Of a DNA stretch of 40,007 nt, positions 1 to 8,397 are shown piece by piece. Origin of the DNA: DHVE2 group archaeon (GTDB lineage: Archaea; Thermoplasmatota; Thermoplasmata; Thermoplasmatales; Aciduliprofundaceae). A model generated the notes under the pieces. That model was not told the DNA's origin and did not search any database. It was given only the letters and a program-made list of their open reading frames with translations. The stretch spans positions 1 to 40,007 of the forward strand of contig WALH01000047.1 in the NCBI GenBank assembly GCA_015522935.1, read 5' to 3'. Position 1 is the stretch's first letter. Each line of letters starts with the position of its first letter. A program made the position numbers and the translations under genes.

Positions 1-552
1 ATATTTGATATTTTTTTCAATCTCCCTTATTGCAGATTCAATATGGTCATCATATTCCACTTTTATTTTAGGTCTTCTGAAATCATTTATCCTTCTCAAC
101 AAATCATTAATTTTTTTGGTTACTGGATTGATTCTAACAACCGGAACTCCGAGAATGTTTTCAAGAAGAGTCCTGTTTATCTTTATGCCTTTCTTCTCCG
201 CATCTTCATTGAAATTCAGAGCAAGAAGCATTGGAACTCCCAACTCCGCAAGCTGAAGGGTCATAATCAAATTTCTTTCTAATGCTGTTGAGTCAACAAT
301 CTGAATTACAAAATCATAATCTCCTTCAAGAACGATTTTATCTGTCACTTTCTCCTCCTCACTTGTGGGAGTTAAACTGTATGAGCCGGGGGTATCTATA
401 AATATGCATTCTGTGCTTTTTATAATAGTTTTACCTTGCATAATATCCACTGTTGTTCCAGGATAATTTGATACAATTACCTTTGCATTCGTTATGGCGT
501 TTAAAAGGCTTGATTTCCCTGCATTAGGCTGACCAAGTAGCAGGACCTTCAT
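1..552 (-). CDS. feoB: Ferrous iron transporter FeoB, N-terminal GTPase part (cut by window edge)
   Basis: Reading leftward from ATG at 552, the frame stays open for 184 codons to the window edge, so only the cytosolic GTPase half is visible. Residues 6-14 form the P-loop GQPNAGKSS, and a G3 motif DTPGSYS follows. The order of motifs and the spacing to a helical stretch are those of FeoB, the membrane protein that imports Fe(II) using a G-protein domain. Its start overlaps the end of the upstream DtxR-FeoA gene by 29 bp, so the two are almost surely co-transcribed. The G4 motif reads NFNE where NxxD is usual, a Glu for the guanine-contacting Asp. The transmembrane permease part should lie to the left of this window. 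Confidence 0.9.
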   Translation of the reverse strand, partial: MKVLLLGQPNAGKSSLLNAITNAKVIVSNYPGTTVDIMQGKTIIKSTECIFIDTPGSYSLTPTSEEEKVTDKIVLEGDYDFVIQIVDSTALERNLIMTLQLAELGVPMLLALNFNEDAEKKGIKINRTLLENILGVPVVRINPVTKKINDLLRRINDFRRPKIKVEYDDHIESAIREIEKNIKY

Positions 553-1102
553 TTTTCACCCCCAATATGTATTTTTCAAGTTCTCTATCCAATATTATGA
601 GCCTTCCATCAATCTCCAGTATTATTCCATCCTTTCTGATTTTGATTATTGAGAATTTTTTGCCTATGCTTATTCCCACACCCATAATACGGGACAGAAT
701 TCTTGGATTCTCGATCTCAAGAAGTGCTATCATTCCTTCTTCTCCCTCCTCAAATTTATTAATGGGAACTGCATTTTTTCCAAGAGTTTTTGCCTCTTCA
801 ATATATCTTCCACTAAGATGCTCCAATGAATGTGCAGTGCGATGTCCGAAAATATTTTCAACCATTTTATGATAATTGTAAATGATCTCTGCCGCCTTCT
901 CTCCCTTCTCGGTCAAAATTATTTCTCCTTTTTTAAAATTAATCAAATCCTTATTTTCAAGTTCTTTTATCGCCTCTTTAACATCCTCTTTTCCAACCTT
1001 GCTATCCTCTATTACATCCTCTATCGTGGGATTATTTTTCTCCTTTGCTAACCGTAAAATGTCCTCCATTAGAAAACGAAGATAACTTATTTTCATTCGC
1101 AT
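524..1102 (-). CDS. DtxR-family metalloregulator fused to a FeoA domain
   Basis: About 192 residues. The N-terminal 70 residues form a winged helix. A DtxR-type metal-binding and dimerisation segment follows (residues about 75-110, with the spaced histidines of FGHRTAHSLEHL), then a C-terminal FeoA/SH3-like beta domain (about 115-180). DtxR/IdeR proteins bind Fe(II) or Mn(II) and repress iron-uptake genes. Here the regulator directly precedes feoB and overlaps it, so it probably senses iron and controls the operon, and its SH3/FeoA part may also serve as the missing FeoA partner. Possible starts are GTG 1105, ATG 1102 and ATG 1096, with no clear Shine-Dalgarno to choose between them; I took ATG 1102. 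The family call is firm and the dual role is inferred. Confidence 0.85.
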   Translation of the reverse strand: MRMKISYLRFLMEDILRLAKEKNNPTIEDVIEDSKVGKEDVKEAIKELENKDLINFKKGEIILTEKGEKAAEIIYNYHKMVENIFGHRTAHSLEHLSGRYIEEAKTLGKNAVPINKFEEGEEGMIALLEIENPRILSRIMGVGISIGKKFSIIKIRKDGIILEIDGRLIILDRELEKYILGVKNEGPATWSA

Positions 1103-1166
1103 CACTCACAGCACTTATAATGATATGGGAGTATGTGAGTATGGTTTTTAAAATTATCTCTCAGGT

Positions 1167-2009
1167 TCATCTGTACAGAAGAATGATATCTCCTACATTC
1201 GCATTGATATCCTCTGCAATAACAGGACATTTGACCATTAGCATGTAAAATATACCTTGAAATTCACTCAAACCTTCGTAATTTCCCTGGCCCTTTGAAA
1301 TTGTTAAATCATGCTCCTTAATCCAACTCTTCACTTCGGGAGAATTCCTTTCATAACCGATTTCTCCATTTGAAATGTATCTTATATCGTTAATGAGTTT
1401 ATCCAAGCCAATGTATTTTACATCCTCCAATGTGGCATCGTTGATTATTGGCCCTGCTTTAACAACCAATGTTATTTTATAATCTTTTATTTCTTTAATT
1501 TTCTCAATTAGAAGTTTATCAAAAACAATCTCACCTGCATTATCCGCAAAATAAAGAATGCTCTTTGCATTTTTCAGAATCTTCTTGAAGAGGGGATAAT
1601 CATCATATGCAAATTTTTTATGAAGTACTTCATTTACCGTTTTCTCTATATTGTATTCTTCTAATGCTCCAAAATCTATTATGTTTCCCGCGATTGCAAT
1701 CCGTATAGCAGTTCTCAACGGATCATCACTTTCATCTACAATTTTTTTCAATTTAGGATAAAGAGAAAGGGCTTCATCATTGCTCTTTTTCTTCACTTCT
1801 TTGTAAGGATCCCCCCTTGCGTATTTTCTTGCTATTTTGTGTGCAATATGTGCAAGTTCCGGTGGTGTTTTACTCCATTCCTCTTTGAGTAAAGCATTCA
1901 TACTTTCTCTCAAAATCTTTTCCTGAATCTCAGGGGGAAGATGAGAATACTGGGAAGCTCTTAATACCTGCCTGAGGATGCATGGTATACAATCCAATCT
2001 GGCTTTCAT
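1167..2009 (-). CDS. DUF89/ARMT1-like metal-dependent phosphatase family protein
   Basis: A 280-residue protein beginning with a CxxC pair (MKARLDCIPCILRQ) and carrying the family signature YFADNAGEIVFD near residue 155. These mark archaeal members of the DUF89 family, whose studied relatives are metal-dependent damage-control phosphatases acting on misphosphorylated metabolites. The Asp, Asn and Glu of the signature are the expected metal and substrate ligands. The true substrate cannot be read from sequence. A TATA-like TTTATTTAAA lies about 20-25 bp before ATG 2009, which suggests a leaderless transcript. It is divergent from the KaiC-like gene at 2127 and does not share a unit with feoAB; the gap to that operon is 61 bp. 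Confidence 0.8.
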   Translation of the reverse strand: MKARLDCIPCILRQVLRASQYSHLPPEIQEKILRESMNALLKEEWSKTPPELAHIAHKIARKYARGDPYKEVKKKSNDEALSLYPKLKKIVDESDDPLRTAIRIAIAGNIIDFGALEEYNIEKTVNEVLHKKFAYDDYPLFKKILKNAKSILYFADNAGEIVFDKLLIEKIKEIKDYKITLVVKAGPIINDATLEDVKYIGLDKLINDIRYISNGEIGYERNSPEVKSWIKEHDLTISKGQGNYEGLSEFQGIFYMLMVKCPVIAEDINANVGDIILLYR

Positions 2010-2126
2010 ACAGGAGCATGGAGTTTAAATAAAAAGACTTTTTTCAGTTTGGTTTTTCTATTATAACCACGAACTTCCCCATTTTTGTCCAACAAAACTT
2101 AAATTTGTATTTTCCTTCTCCTCCTT

Positions 2127-2873
2127 ATGAAAACCATAAAATTAGGTGGAGAAATTGATAGGCTCCTTCCCGAAGGATTGCCAATAAACACATCCACACT
2201 TGTAAGTGGGCCAGGAGGTTCTGGGAAGCCATTGATCGGGTATCTGTTTGCCTCGGGATGGCTCAGGAATGGCGGGAATATGATTTTCATTCTTACAAGT
2301 ACAAGTCTGGAATACTTGAAAAACACGATGAAAATACTTGGATGTGATTTAAATGAATATTCTAACAGAGTATTTTTCATAGAACTTGAGCCACAGATTG
2401 GGGATATAGAAAAAATAAAAGAGGAGCATATAAAAGCAAATTTTGTCAAGCCAGAAATATGGGATGAAATGTTAAAAATTGCAGATAATTATTTAAAAAA
2501 AGATGGTGGAATTGGAACGATGGTATCTGCAGCTGCATTGAATTTACTGTTTTTCTCGCCCACTTATGGAAAGGAAGTCCACAAAAAAATAAAGAAGATT
2601 TTGAGAGAGGATAAGAGAAAGACATATTTCTTTACTGTAAACAGTGATGCATTTAAAAATCTTGTTGAAGAACTTGAAAACGAAGCGGATAATCTCATGT
2701 TCAGCAGGATGGAGAAACCGATGACTCTCTATCTCAAAATTGCAAGAATGGAGGGAGTTTCATTTATTAAAGAAGAAGTGAAGGTACCTCTTTCTAGGGA
2801 AATATTGGAAGAGATAAAGAGAGAAGCGGAAAGGGGAAAGAAAGATTTAATTCCAGCAATACAGAGGATATGA
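2127..2873 (+). CDS. KaiC-like RecA-superfamily ATPase with altered Walker A
   Basis: A 248-residue single-domain protein of the KaiC/RadA-like RecA superfamily. The P-loop at about residues 29-36 reads GPGGSGKP: the usual Thr/Ser after the invariant Lys, which binds Mg2+, is Pro. A hydrophobic strand with FILTSTS follows, as in KaiC-like proteins. It heads a co-directional run with a CGGC-domain protein, a NAD-kinase-like protein and an aminotransferase. Archaeal proteins of this class are often regulatory ATPases of unknown target. The Pro may weaken hydrolysis, so this could bind rather than turn over ATP. The start ATG 2127 follows an AT-rich TATA-like stretch near 2098-2106 and fits a leaderless message. 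Confidence 0.75.
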   Translation: MKTIKLGGEIDRLLPEGLPINTSTLVSGPGGSGKPLIGYLFASGWLRNGGNMIFILTSTSLEYLKNTMKILGCDLNEYSNRVFFIELEPQIGDIEKIKEEHIKANFVKPEIWDEMLKIADNYLKKDGGIGTMVSAAALNLLFFSPTYGKEVHKKIKKILREDKRKTYFFTVNSDAFKNLVEELENEADNLMFSRMEKPMTLYLKIARMEGVSFIKEEVKVPLSREILEEIKREAERGKKDLIPAIQRI

Positions 2874-2909
2874 GATATGAAAATGAAAGTTAGATAAGGA
2901 GGAATGAAG

Positions 2910-3347
2910 ATGGTAAAAATAGGAATAATAATATGCGATCGTTATCGTAACTGTGCAGGAGGAAAGTGCTTTAGGGCTTTGAGAGAGAGAAAAGGTGCCT
3001 TCAGCATCTATAAAAACGAAGAAGTAGAGGTGGTGGGATACACCACCTGCGGTGGTTGCCCCGGAGGGAACATAGAGTATGCGCCTGCAGAGATGAAAAA
3101 GAATGGTGCTGAGGTGATTCATCTTGCAACAGGCTTTTTAGTTGGATATCCGCCTTGCCCATGGATTGATTACTTTAAGAAGTTTATAGAGGAAAAATAT
3201 GGATTGAAGGTGGTACTTGGAACTCACCCCATCCCGCAAAAGTATTATATTACCCATACCGCTCTTGGAACATGGAACTCGGAGGAATGGAAAGAACGCT
3301 TAAAGTATGTTATGTGTGATGAAGAAACACGCAAGGATTATGATTAA
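2910..3347 (+). CDS. CGGC-domain putative metal-binding protein
   Basis: About 145 residues, with cysteines arranged as in the CGGC domain: CDRYRNCAGGKC near the N terminus, TTCGGCPGG in the middle and YPPCPW later. The family is thought to bind metal or an Fe-S cluster; no reaction is established. ATG 2904 is possible, but AGGAGG at 2897-2902 sits only 1 nt before it and 7 nt before ATG 2910, so I chose 2910. The gene lies 12 bp before the NAD-kinase-like gene and shares its direction with the KaiC-like gene 36 bp upstream, so an operon is likely. Confidence 0.75.
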   Translation: MVKIGIIICDRYRNCAGGKCFRALRERKGAFSIYKNEEVEVVGYTTCGGCPGGNIEYAPAEMKKNGAEVIHLATGFLVGYPPCPWIDYFKKFIEEKYGLKVVLGTHPIPQKYYITHTALGTWNSEEWKERLKYVMCDEETRKDYD

Positions 3348-3359
3348 AGGTGAATAGAA

Positions 3360-4451
3360 ATGAAAATAGGATTGATTGTGAATCCCATAGCGGGAATGGG
3401 CGGAAGCGTGGGATTGAAAGGAACAGATGGAGAGGCGTATAGAAAAGCAATAGAATTAGGCGCAAAACCAGTCACGCCAGGAAGAATTGAAGAAACATTA
3501 AACCTGATAAACAGGAAAGATGTTTTCTTTTTTGTCGCCCCCGGAAAAATGGGTGAGGATTACATTAAAAAGTTCAAATTCAATTATGAAGTTGTTGGTA
3601 AAATAGGTGAAGAAACCACTTCTGAGGATACAAAGAGGATAGCGAGAGAAATGGTTGAAAAAGGAATTCAACTTTTAATTTTTGTGGGTGGTGATGGAAC
3701 AGCGAGAGATATTGCAGATGCAGTAGATTTGAAAATTCCAGTGATAGCAATTCCTTCTGGTGTGAAGATGTTCAGTTCTGTATTCGCTTTATCGCCTCAT
3801 GCTGCAGCGAGGATGATTGATGAGTTCAATGGTGAATGTGAAGAGAAAGAAGTACTGGATATTGATGAAGATGCATTCAGAGAAAATAAATTATCAGCGA
3901 GATTGTATGGGTATTTAAAAGTTCCAAAAATTAAAGATCTCCTTCAGAAAGGCAAAGAAGCTTCAAATGTAAGCAGAAGTGCAGAGGAAAACAAAAGAGA
4001 AATTGCTAATTATGTAGTTGATAATATGGAAAATGACATCCTTTATATTCTTGGTCCTGGAACGACTGTAAAAGCAATTACCGATAAATTGGGTGTGGAA
4101 AAAACACTATTAGGAATAGATGCAGTTTACAATAAAAAATTAGTTGGTAGGGATTTAAATGAAAAGGGTTTGCTGGAATTAATAGACAAATACAAAAATG
4201 CGAAGATTATTGTTACGCCAATTGGTGGAAATGGATTTATATTTGGAAGAGGAAGCAAGCAGTTTACGCCTGAAATTTTAAAGAGAGTTGGAAAAGAGAA
4301 TATAATTGTTGTTGGAACAAAGGATAAAGTATTCAAATTGGAATGCTTGAGAGTTGATACAGGGGATGTGGAAGTGGACAAAGAGCTGAGCGGATATATG
4401 AAGGTAATAACTGGAAATAAAGAGGAATTGATTATGGAGGTAAGATATTGA
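3360..4451 (+). CDS. ATP-NAD kinase-like protein (COG3199 type)
   Basis: 363 residues. The N-terminal VNPIAGMGG and the diphosphate-binding motif FVGGDGTARD (about residue 110) are those of the NAD-kinase/diacylglycerol-kinase superfamily, and the length and C-terminal half match the COG3199 group rather than standard NadK. Members are annotated as polyphosphate/ATP-dependent NAD kinases, but several appear to act on other substrates, so the phosphoryl acceptor is open. GGTGA 7-8 nt before ATG 3360 supports the start. The stop overlaps the TTG start of the aminotransferase gene by 4 bp, a sign of translational coupling. Confidence 0.75.
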   Translation: MKIGLIVNPIAGMGGSVGLKGTDGEAYRKAIELGAKPVTPGRIEETLNLINRKDVFFFVAPGKMGEDYIKKFKFNYEVVGKIGEETTSEDTKRIAREMVEKGIQLLIFVGGDGTARDIADAVDLKIPVIAIPSGVKMFSSVFALSPHAAARMIDEFNGECEEKEVLDIDEDAFRENKLSARLYGYLKVPKIKDLLQKGKEASNVSRSAEENKREIANYVVDNMENDILYILGPGTTVKAITDKLGVEKTLLGIDAVYNKKLVGRDLNEKGLLELIDKYKNAKIIVTPIGGNGFIFGRGSKQFTPEILKRVGKENIIVVGTKDKVFKLECLRVDTGDVEVDKELSGYMKVITGNKEELIMEVRY

Positions 4452-5416
4452 TAAGATTGAACTTGAATGAAAATCCATATTCGCCTTCAGAGAATGTTAT
4501 AAATGCAGCAAAAAAAGGGTTGGAAAAAGCGAATAGATACTGTGATTTTGAATTAATGGATGAGTTTAAGAAAAATCTTGAAAGTTACACAGGAATTCCC
4601 AAAGACAGAATAATTATCGCCCCGGGCTCAGATTTTTTGCTCAGAGAATTGATTCACACATTTGCCACAGATAGAAAAATAATAATGGTAAATCCATCAT
4701 TTTTCCCCGCTTTAGAATGCGCAAAGGCACATGCAAAAAAATTGATAAGAATTCAGTTGGTGCCACCAGATTTTAATTTGAATTATGATCTGATTATTAA
4801 TGAGAGTAAAGAAAAATCGCTGATAATAATTGACAACCCCAATAATCCAACAGGCAAGAGAATTTTGAAAAGGGAAAAAGTAAAAGAAATTCTTGAAAAT
4901 GATGCATTATTGCTTGTAGATGAAGCATATTATGAATTCTCGGGGTACACTTTTGCAGATTTGATTGAAGAATATCCAAATTTGGGCATAACAAGAAGCA
5001 TGGATAAAAGTTTCTCACTTGCAGGATTCCGTCTGGGCTACCTTCTTGGAGGAGATTATTTTAAAGAGGCACTATCTGATTTTATAACATTTCTGCCAAG
5101 GGCATCTGTGTATGCGGGAATTGAAGCACTAAAAAATAATGAGTATATGAAAGAGAACATCAAAAAGATAATAGATGAACGGGAAAGAATGAAAAAAGAA
5201 TTGAAAAATCTTGGATTTGAAGTATTTGAAAGTGAGGCAAATTTCATTCTTATAAAGGGCAAGATACCTGATTTAGGGGAAAAATTGAGGGATAGGGGGA
5301 TATTAATAAGAGATTTATCACGCGAATGGTTCTCAGGATTTTACAGAATAACTGTAGGAAAAAGAAACGAGAATGATTTACTTTTAAATTCCCTGAGAGA
5401 GATTACGGAGAATTGA
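4448..5416 (+). CDS. Histidinol-phosphate-aminotransferase-like PLP enzyme
   Basis: 322 residues of class I/II aminotransferase. The opening IRLNLNENPYSPS is the HisC hallmark. NPNNPTG is the PLP/substrate loop, Lys187 in SMDKSFSLAGFR should form the Schiff base, and YRITVG holds the carboxylate-binding Arg. HisC moves an amino group between glutamate and histidinol phosphate, but no other his genes are in view, and HisC-like enzymes also serve aromatic amino acid or cobamide routes. The start is TTG at 4448: GGAGGT at 4437-4442 lies 5 nt upstream and no ATG fits the conserved N terminus. The 3' end overlaps the convergent DUF364 gene by 14 bp. Confidence 0.8.
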   Translation: MIRLNLNENPYSPSENVINAAKKGLEKANRYCDFELMDEFKKNLESYTGIPKDRIIIAPGSDFLLRELIHTFATDRKIIMVNPSFFPALECAKAHAKKLIRIQLVPPDFNLNYDLIINESKEKSLIIIDNPNNPTGKRILKREKVKEILENDALLLVDEAYYEFSGYTFADLIEEYPNLGITRSMDKSFSLAGFRLGYLLGGDYFKEALSDFITFLPRASVYAGIEALKNNEYMKENIKKIIDERERMKKELKNLGFEVFESEANFILIKGKIPDLGEKLRDRGILIRDLSREWFSGFYRITVGKRNENDLLLNSLREITEN

Positions 5417-6152
5417 GGAAAATAACATATTTTTTGCAGATTTGAGAAAATCTATGAAAATCTCCAAGTTTGAGATATTTTACTGCATTATCAATATCCA
5501 CAATTTTCATTGATGCAACATGAGTTATTTTAGTACCTTTTAAAAATTCCGGCAAGACCTGAGAGGTTGGACCTGTGAGAATTATAAATTTTGCATTTTT
5601 TCCCTGTTCCAAAATCATATCAATAGTTCCATTTACAAGAGTTGAACCGCTGATCAACACAGCATCCATTTCCGGCAATAATTGATATTCTAAAGAATCA
5701 CTAAGAATATTCTCGCCCCACAATTTTTGATTTCTTTCAAAAACATAGAGAGCATAACCCCTATTTTTCAGCTCTTTTGCAATTGGAGGAATGTTTCCTA
5801 TTAACGCTATTTTTAAATTTTTAAAATCTTTAATGATTTCTATTGCATCCATATATTTCGCATTGCTCAGATCAATATAATACTGCGATACTGCATTCAT
5901 AGCGGCGAGAGCAAAGGTTCTTTCAATTATATTCAAACTATTAGCCTTGCTGATAAATTCCTCAACGCTTATTTTCTCAATTTTATTTTTATAACTTCCT
6001 ACCTCTTCAGGCAAGGTCATTGCAACTCCCATCGCTTTTCCTTTCTTTCCTCTTATCACGACGTATGTGTATGGAAGGGCGAAAGAAAAATCCTCTATTT
6101 TGAATTTCTCATCTATCATTTGAATTATTTTCTCCTTTATTTGAGAGAGCAT
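5403..6152 (-). CDS. DUF364/DUF4213 Rossmann-like protein
   Basis: About 249 residues. The N-terminal part (DUF4213-like) contains the FALPYTYVVIRG stretch. The C-terminal half is a Rossmann-like DUF364 domain with the GNIPPIAKEL, SGSTLVNGT and LTGPTSQV segments. Relatives are described as putative heavy-metal chelatases with a fold like enolase plus Rossmann domains, but function is unproven. An in-frame TTG at 6194 would add 14 residues; I prefer ATG 6152 because a strong TATA box (6171-6180 region) sits 24 bp before it, inside the would-be extension. It converges on the aminotransferase gene. Confidence 0.7.
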   Translation of the reverse strand: MLSQIKEKIIQMIDEKFKIEDFSFALPYTYVVIRGKKGKAMGVAMTLPEEVGSYKNKIEKISVEEFISKANSLNIIERTFALAAMNAVSQYYIDLSNAKYMDAIEIIKDFKNLKIALIGNIPPIAKELKNRGYALYVFERNQKLWGENILSDSLEYQLLPEMDAVLISGSTLVNGTIDMILEQGKNAKFIILTGPTSQVLPEFLKGTKITHVASMKIVDIDNAVKYLKLGDFHRFSQICKKYVIFLNSP

Positions 6153-6170
6153 ACCCTGCAATAGAAGACC

Positions 6171-6180
6171 AATATTTAAA
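6171..6180 (-). promoter_or_regulatory. TATA box of the DUF364 gene
   Basis: On the minus strand this reads TTTAAATATT, centred about 24 bp before ATG 6152. This distance places transcription start at or next to the A of ATG and decides the start in favour of 6152 over TTG 6194. Confidence 0.6.
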
Positions 6181-6234
6181 TTCTTTATTTTCAAAATGTT
6201 CTCTTTTTTCTTTCTGGAGTGGATACAGAAAGAA

Positions 6235-6909
6235 TTACAGAAAATACAACAGTGCCCAAACTCCTATTGGAACGATGAAATTATCCACATCTTTAGGTGA
6301 GATAGCTTCTAATATCACAGCCACCGTTGCTGCTATGCAGCTCTTAAAGATGTAAGGATTGCCGAAGAATGCAAGTCCTAACAGTGCAGAGGCTACCAAA
6401 GTGGCTAAGAAAACTCCGGTGGAGCCTTCCAAACTCTTTTCTCTTCCAAGCAACTGATAGTGATGCTTTCCGTAATATTTTCCCACAACGGGCGCAATAC
6501 CATCTCCAAAACCCACAGAGGCTATAGCCGCCACACCTGCAAAACTTCTGTATCCTAAAAAAGTCAGGATTATCAGCATGAGGGGAAAGAACATCACGCC
6601 TAAGAGAAGTTCCTTTGGATTGCCCGTTCGTGTCATGCTCTTAACCGTGGGGTCATTCTTATCCTTGGTGAGTGCTGTAAAAACAAGGAGAAGAACCCAG
6701 ATAGCAGGAGTTATCATAAATATGTACTTCCCCCATGGAGTTGTATAAAAGAACCAGAAGATTACGAGTCCACCAGCCCACATATGCACGATTTTCCTGG
6801 ATATATCCTGTGGAAGTCCCCTGTCAACGGCAAAATTCATTAAGATTACAATTGTAAAAGTGTAGATAAATTCGGCAACGCCTATCCCTACATCAAGATA
6901 GAGAGCCAT
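6235..6909 (-). CDS. SEC59/VTE5-like polyprenol kinase family membrane protein
   Basis: 224 residues with about seven hydrophobic segments. SRKIVHMWAGG near residue 38, GFGDGIAPVVGKYYGKH near 135 and a following SLEGS are the signature of the dolichol kinase/phytol kinase/CDP-diglyceride-synthase-like superfamily, in which CTP is the usual phosphate donor to a prenyl alcohol or similar lipid. The gene starts 2 bp after the stop of the IPK-like gene, so the two are co-transcribed. Together they could take a prenyl alcohol to its monophosphate and then diphosphate. That pathway is inferred from gene pairing; alternative lipid substrates are possible. Confidence 0.75.
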   Translation of the reverse strand: MALYLDVGIGVAEFIYTFTIVILMNFAVDRGLPQDISRKIVHMWAGGLVIFWFFYTTPWGKYIFMITPAIWVLLLVFTALTKDKNDPTVKSMTRTGNPKELLLGVMFFPLMLIILTFLGYRSFAGVAAIASVGFGDGIAPVVGKYYGKHHYQLLGREKSLEGSTGVFLATLVASALLGLAFFGNPYIFKSCIAATVAVILEAISPKDVDNFIVPIGVWALLYFL

Positions 6910-6911
6910 GA

Positions 6912-7640
6912 CTATCCCTCAATCACAGTTCCAACATTCTCGCCTTGAAGGGCTTTTGTGAGGGTACCATCCTTACGGAGATTTATGATTCGTATTATCG
7001 TGCCTTTGAGCCGCAGAGCCTCCTCTATCTTGTTTCTCATTCCTCCAGAGAAATCTCCGTTCTCCCAGAACTTCAGATTCATGATATTCTGATGGGATAT
7101 TTGGCTTATCACCCTTCCATCCTGGTCAAGAATACCGTCCACATCTGTGCCGTAAATTATTTCTTCTGCTTTTAATTTTATAGCAAGCTCTGTGGCAATG
7201 GTATCTCCGGAAATAACCGAGAGCCCTAAAGAAGTGTCTATGGCACCGTCTCCATGAAGAACCGGAATGAAACCCTTCTCAAGGAATTCCTTTACAATGC
7301 GTGCATCAAGGAATGTTATATGCCCCTTATCTGCCCTTGCAACATCCGGCAGTGATATTTCCACAGCAGGGTGTCCATGCTCTGTGAGTTTCAAAATAAT
7401 CTCCTTGGTTATCTCACTCACCTTCGCTCGAAGATGCGCCCATTCCCATGCGTTGCCTTGGAATCCTAAATGCAGATTGTATTCTTTCGCAAGTTTATGA
7501 CCAATGTAACCAACGCCGTGAATAATGATGTACCTTCCATTTTTCAGTTCCATGGCAACTCTCTCTGCAACTTCACTCACATAGTTTTTTCCACTTTTTT
7601 TATCTGTGAGCGCCGAGCCTCCGATTTTGATTATCCTCAT
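6912..7640 (-). CDS. Isopentenyl phosphate kinase-like amino-acid-kinase family protein
   Basis: 242 residues of the amino acid kinase fold. It opens with the nucleotide-binding RIIKIGGSALTDK, has HGVGYIGH near residue 41 with the histidines that mark isopentenyl phosphate kinases, VLHGDG near 128, and the C-terminal GTDVDGI and GGMRNK motifs. IPK makes isopentenyl diphosphate from isopentenyl phosphate with ATP in the archaeal mevalonate route. The glycine-rich loop here is HGVGYIGH against the usual HGGGSFGH, so it may be a divergent subfamily with a different prenyl phosphate. It is the first gene of a pair with the polyprenol-kinase-like gene. Confidence 0.8.
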   Translation of the reverse strand: MRIIKIGGSALTDKKSGKNYVSEVAERVAMELKNGRYIIIHGVGYIGHKLAKEYNLHLGFQGNAWEWAHLRAKVSEITKEIILKLTEHGHPAVEISLPDVARADKGHITFLDARIVKEFLEKGFIPVLHGDGAIDTSLGLSVISGDTIATELAIKLKAEEIIYGTDVDGILDQDGRVISQISHQNIMNLKFWENGDFSGGMRNKIEEALRLKGTIIRIINLRKDGTLTKALQGENVGTVIEG

Positions 7641-7762
7641 TTAAGATACGGAAAGATGCCATTCATTAAAAATTTACCTCTGCTCGGTTGCATTATGTGA
7701 AGAGAGAGTTGAGTTATGCAAAAGGTAGAAAATTATAAGTATTTTTACAGATATCCTAATCT

Positions 7763-8317
7763 ATGGAGGCAAAATGCAGAGTACTCACATTCCTTCCCAA
7801 CCTTGAGTATATAAAACTCAAGAGAGGAGAAGAGGGAGTAAAAAATGTTATGCTTGAATTGTGGAAAAGAGGATATCACTATGATTTCAGAAAGATGAAA
7901 AAGACGGATTGGGTACCTGTAGTGGTAAGAAAGGAGTTTTTAGAGGTTGTTATGGATGTTCTTGGCTGGGATGAGAGAAATATATACGAGATGGGCTTGA
8001 ATGCTCCAAGGATATCTCCAGTTATCAAACTCTTTTTCGGACTTTTTCTCAGCATGGAAAGAGCATTTAAAGCTGCTCCAGATATGTGGAAGGCACATTA
8101 TTCATCTGGAACTCTTCGTGTTGGCGAGTACCGAGATGGGCACGGTACAATAATCCTTGAAAATTTTGATATTAGCCCAATTTTCTGTGAATATCTTAAG
8201 GGATATTTCACAGGCGTGGCGAAGCTTACAAAAGCAAAGAATTTAAGAGTTGAAGAGACAAAATGCACATTTAAAGGGGATGAATATCACGAATACACTT
8301 TTGACTGGAAGCCATGA
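7763..8317 (+). CDS. Uncharacterised 184-residue protein, possibly HNOB/V4R-like
   Basis: I do not recognise a named family with certainty. The protein is a single soluble alpha/beta domain without a signal peptide. The order of a central AAPDMWKAHYSSGTL segment, a strand rich in charged residues, FCEYLKGYFTGV, and a C-terminal VEETKCTFKGDEYHEYTFDW resembles the heme-NO-binding-like/DUF2378 fold. That fold usually senses small molecules. ATG 7763 has a TATA-like AATTATAAGTATT about 26 bp upstream. The gene stands 80 bp before a histidine kinase on the same strand, so a sensory partnership is plausible. Confidence in the ORF is high, in the fold low. Confidence 0.6.
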   Translation: MEAKCRVLTFLPNLEYIKLKRGEEGVKNVMLELWKRGYHYDFRKMKKTDWVPVVVRKEFLEVVMDVLGWDERNIYEMGLNAPRISPVIKLFFGLFLSMERAFKAAPDMWKAHYSSGTLRVGEYRDGHGTIILENFDISPIFCEYLKGYFTGVAKLTKAKNLRVEETKCTFKGDEYHEYTFDWKP

Positions 8318-8397
8318 ATTAATTTTTCTCATTATCCTCCATGATACTCATTGAGGCAAAACTTTAATATAGAACATCTTTTTATGACTGTGATAGG

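Noticed and set aside
4448..5416. Naming the aminotransferase hisC outright
   Set aside because: No other histidine genes are present and HisC-like enzymes have several roles, so only the family is claimed.
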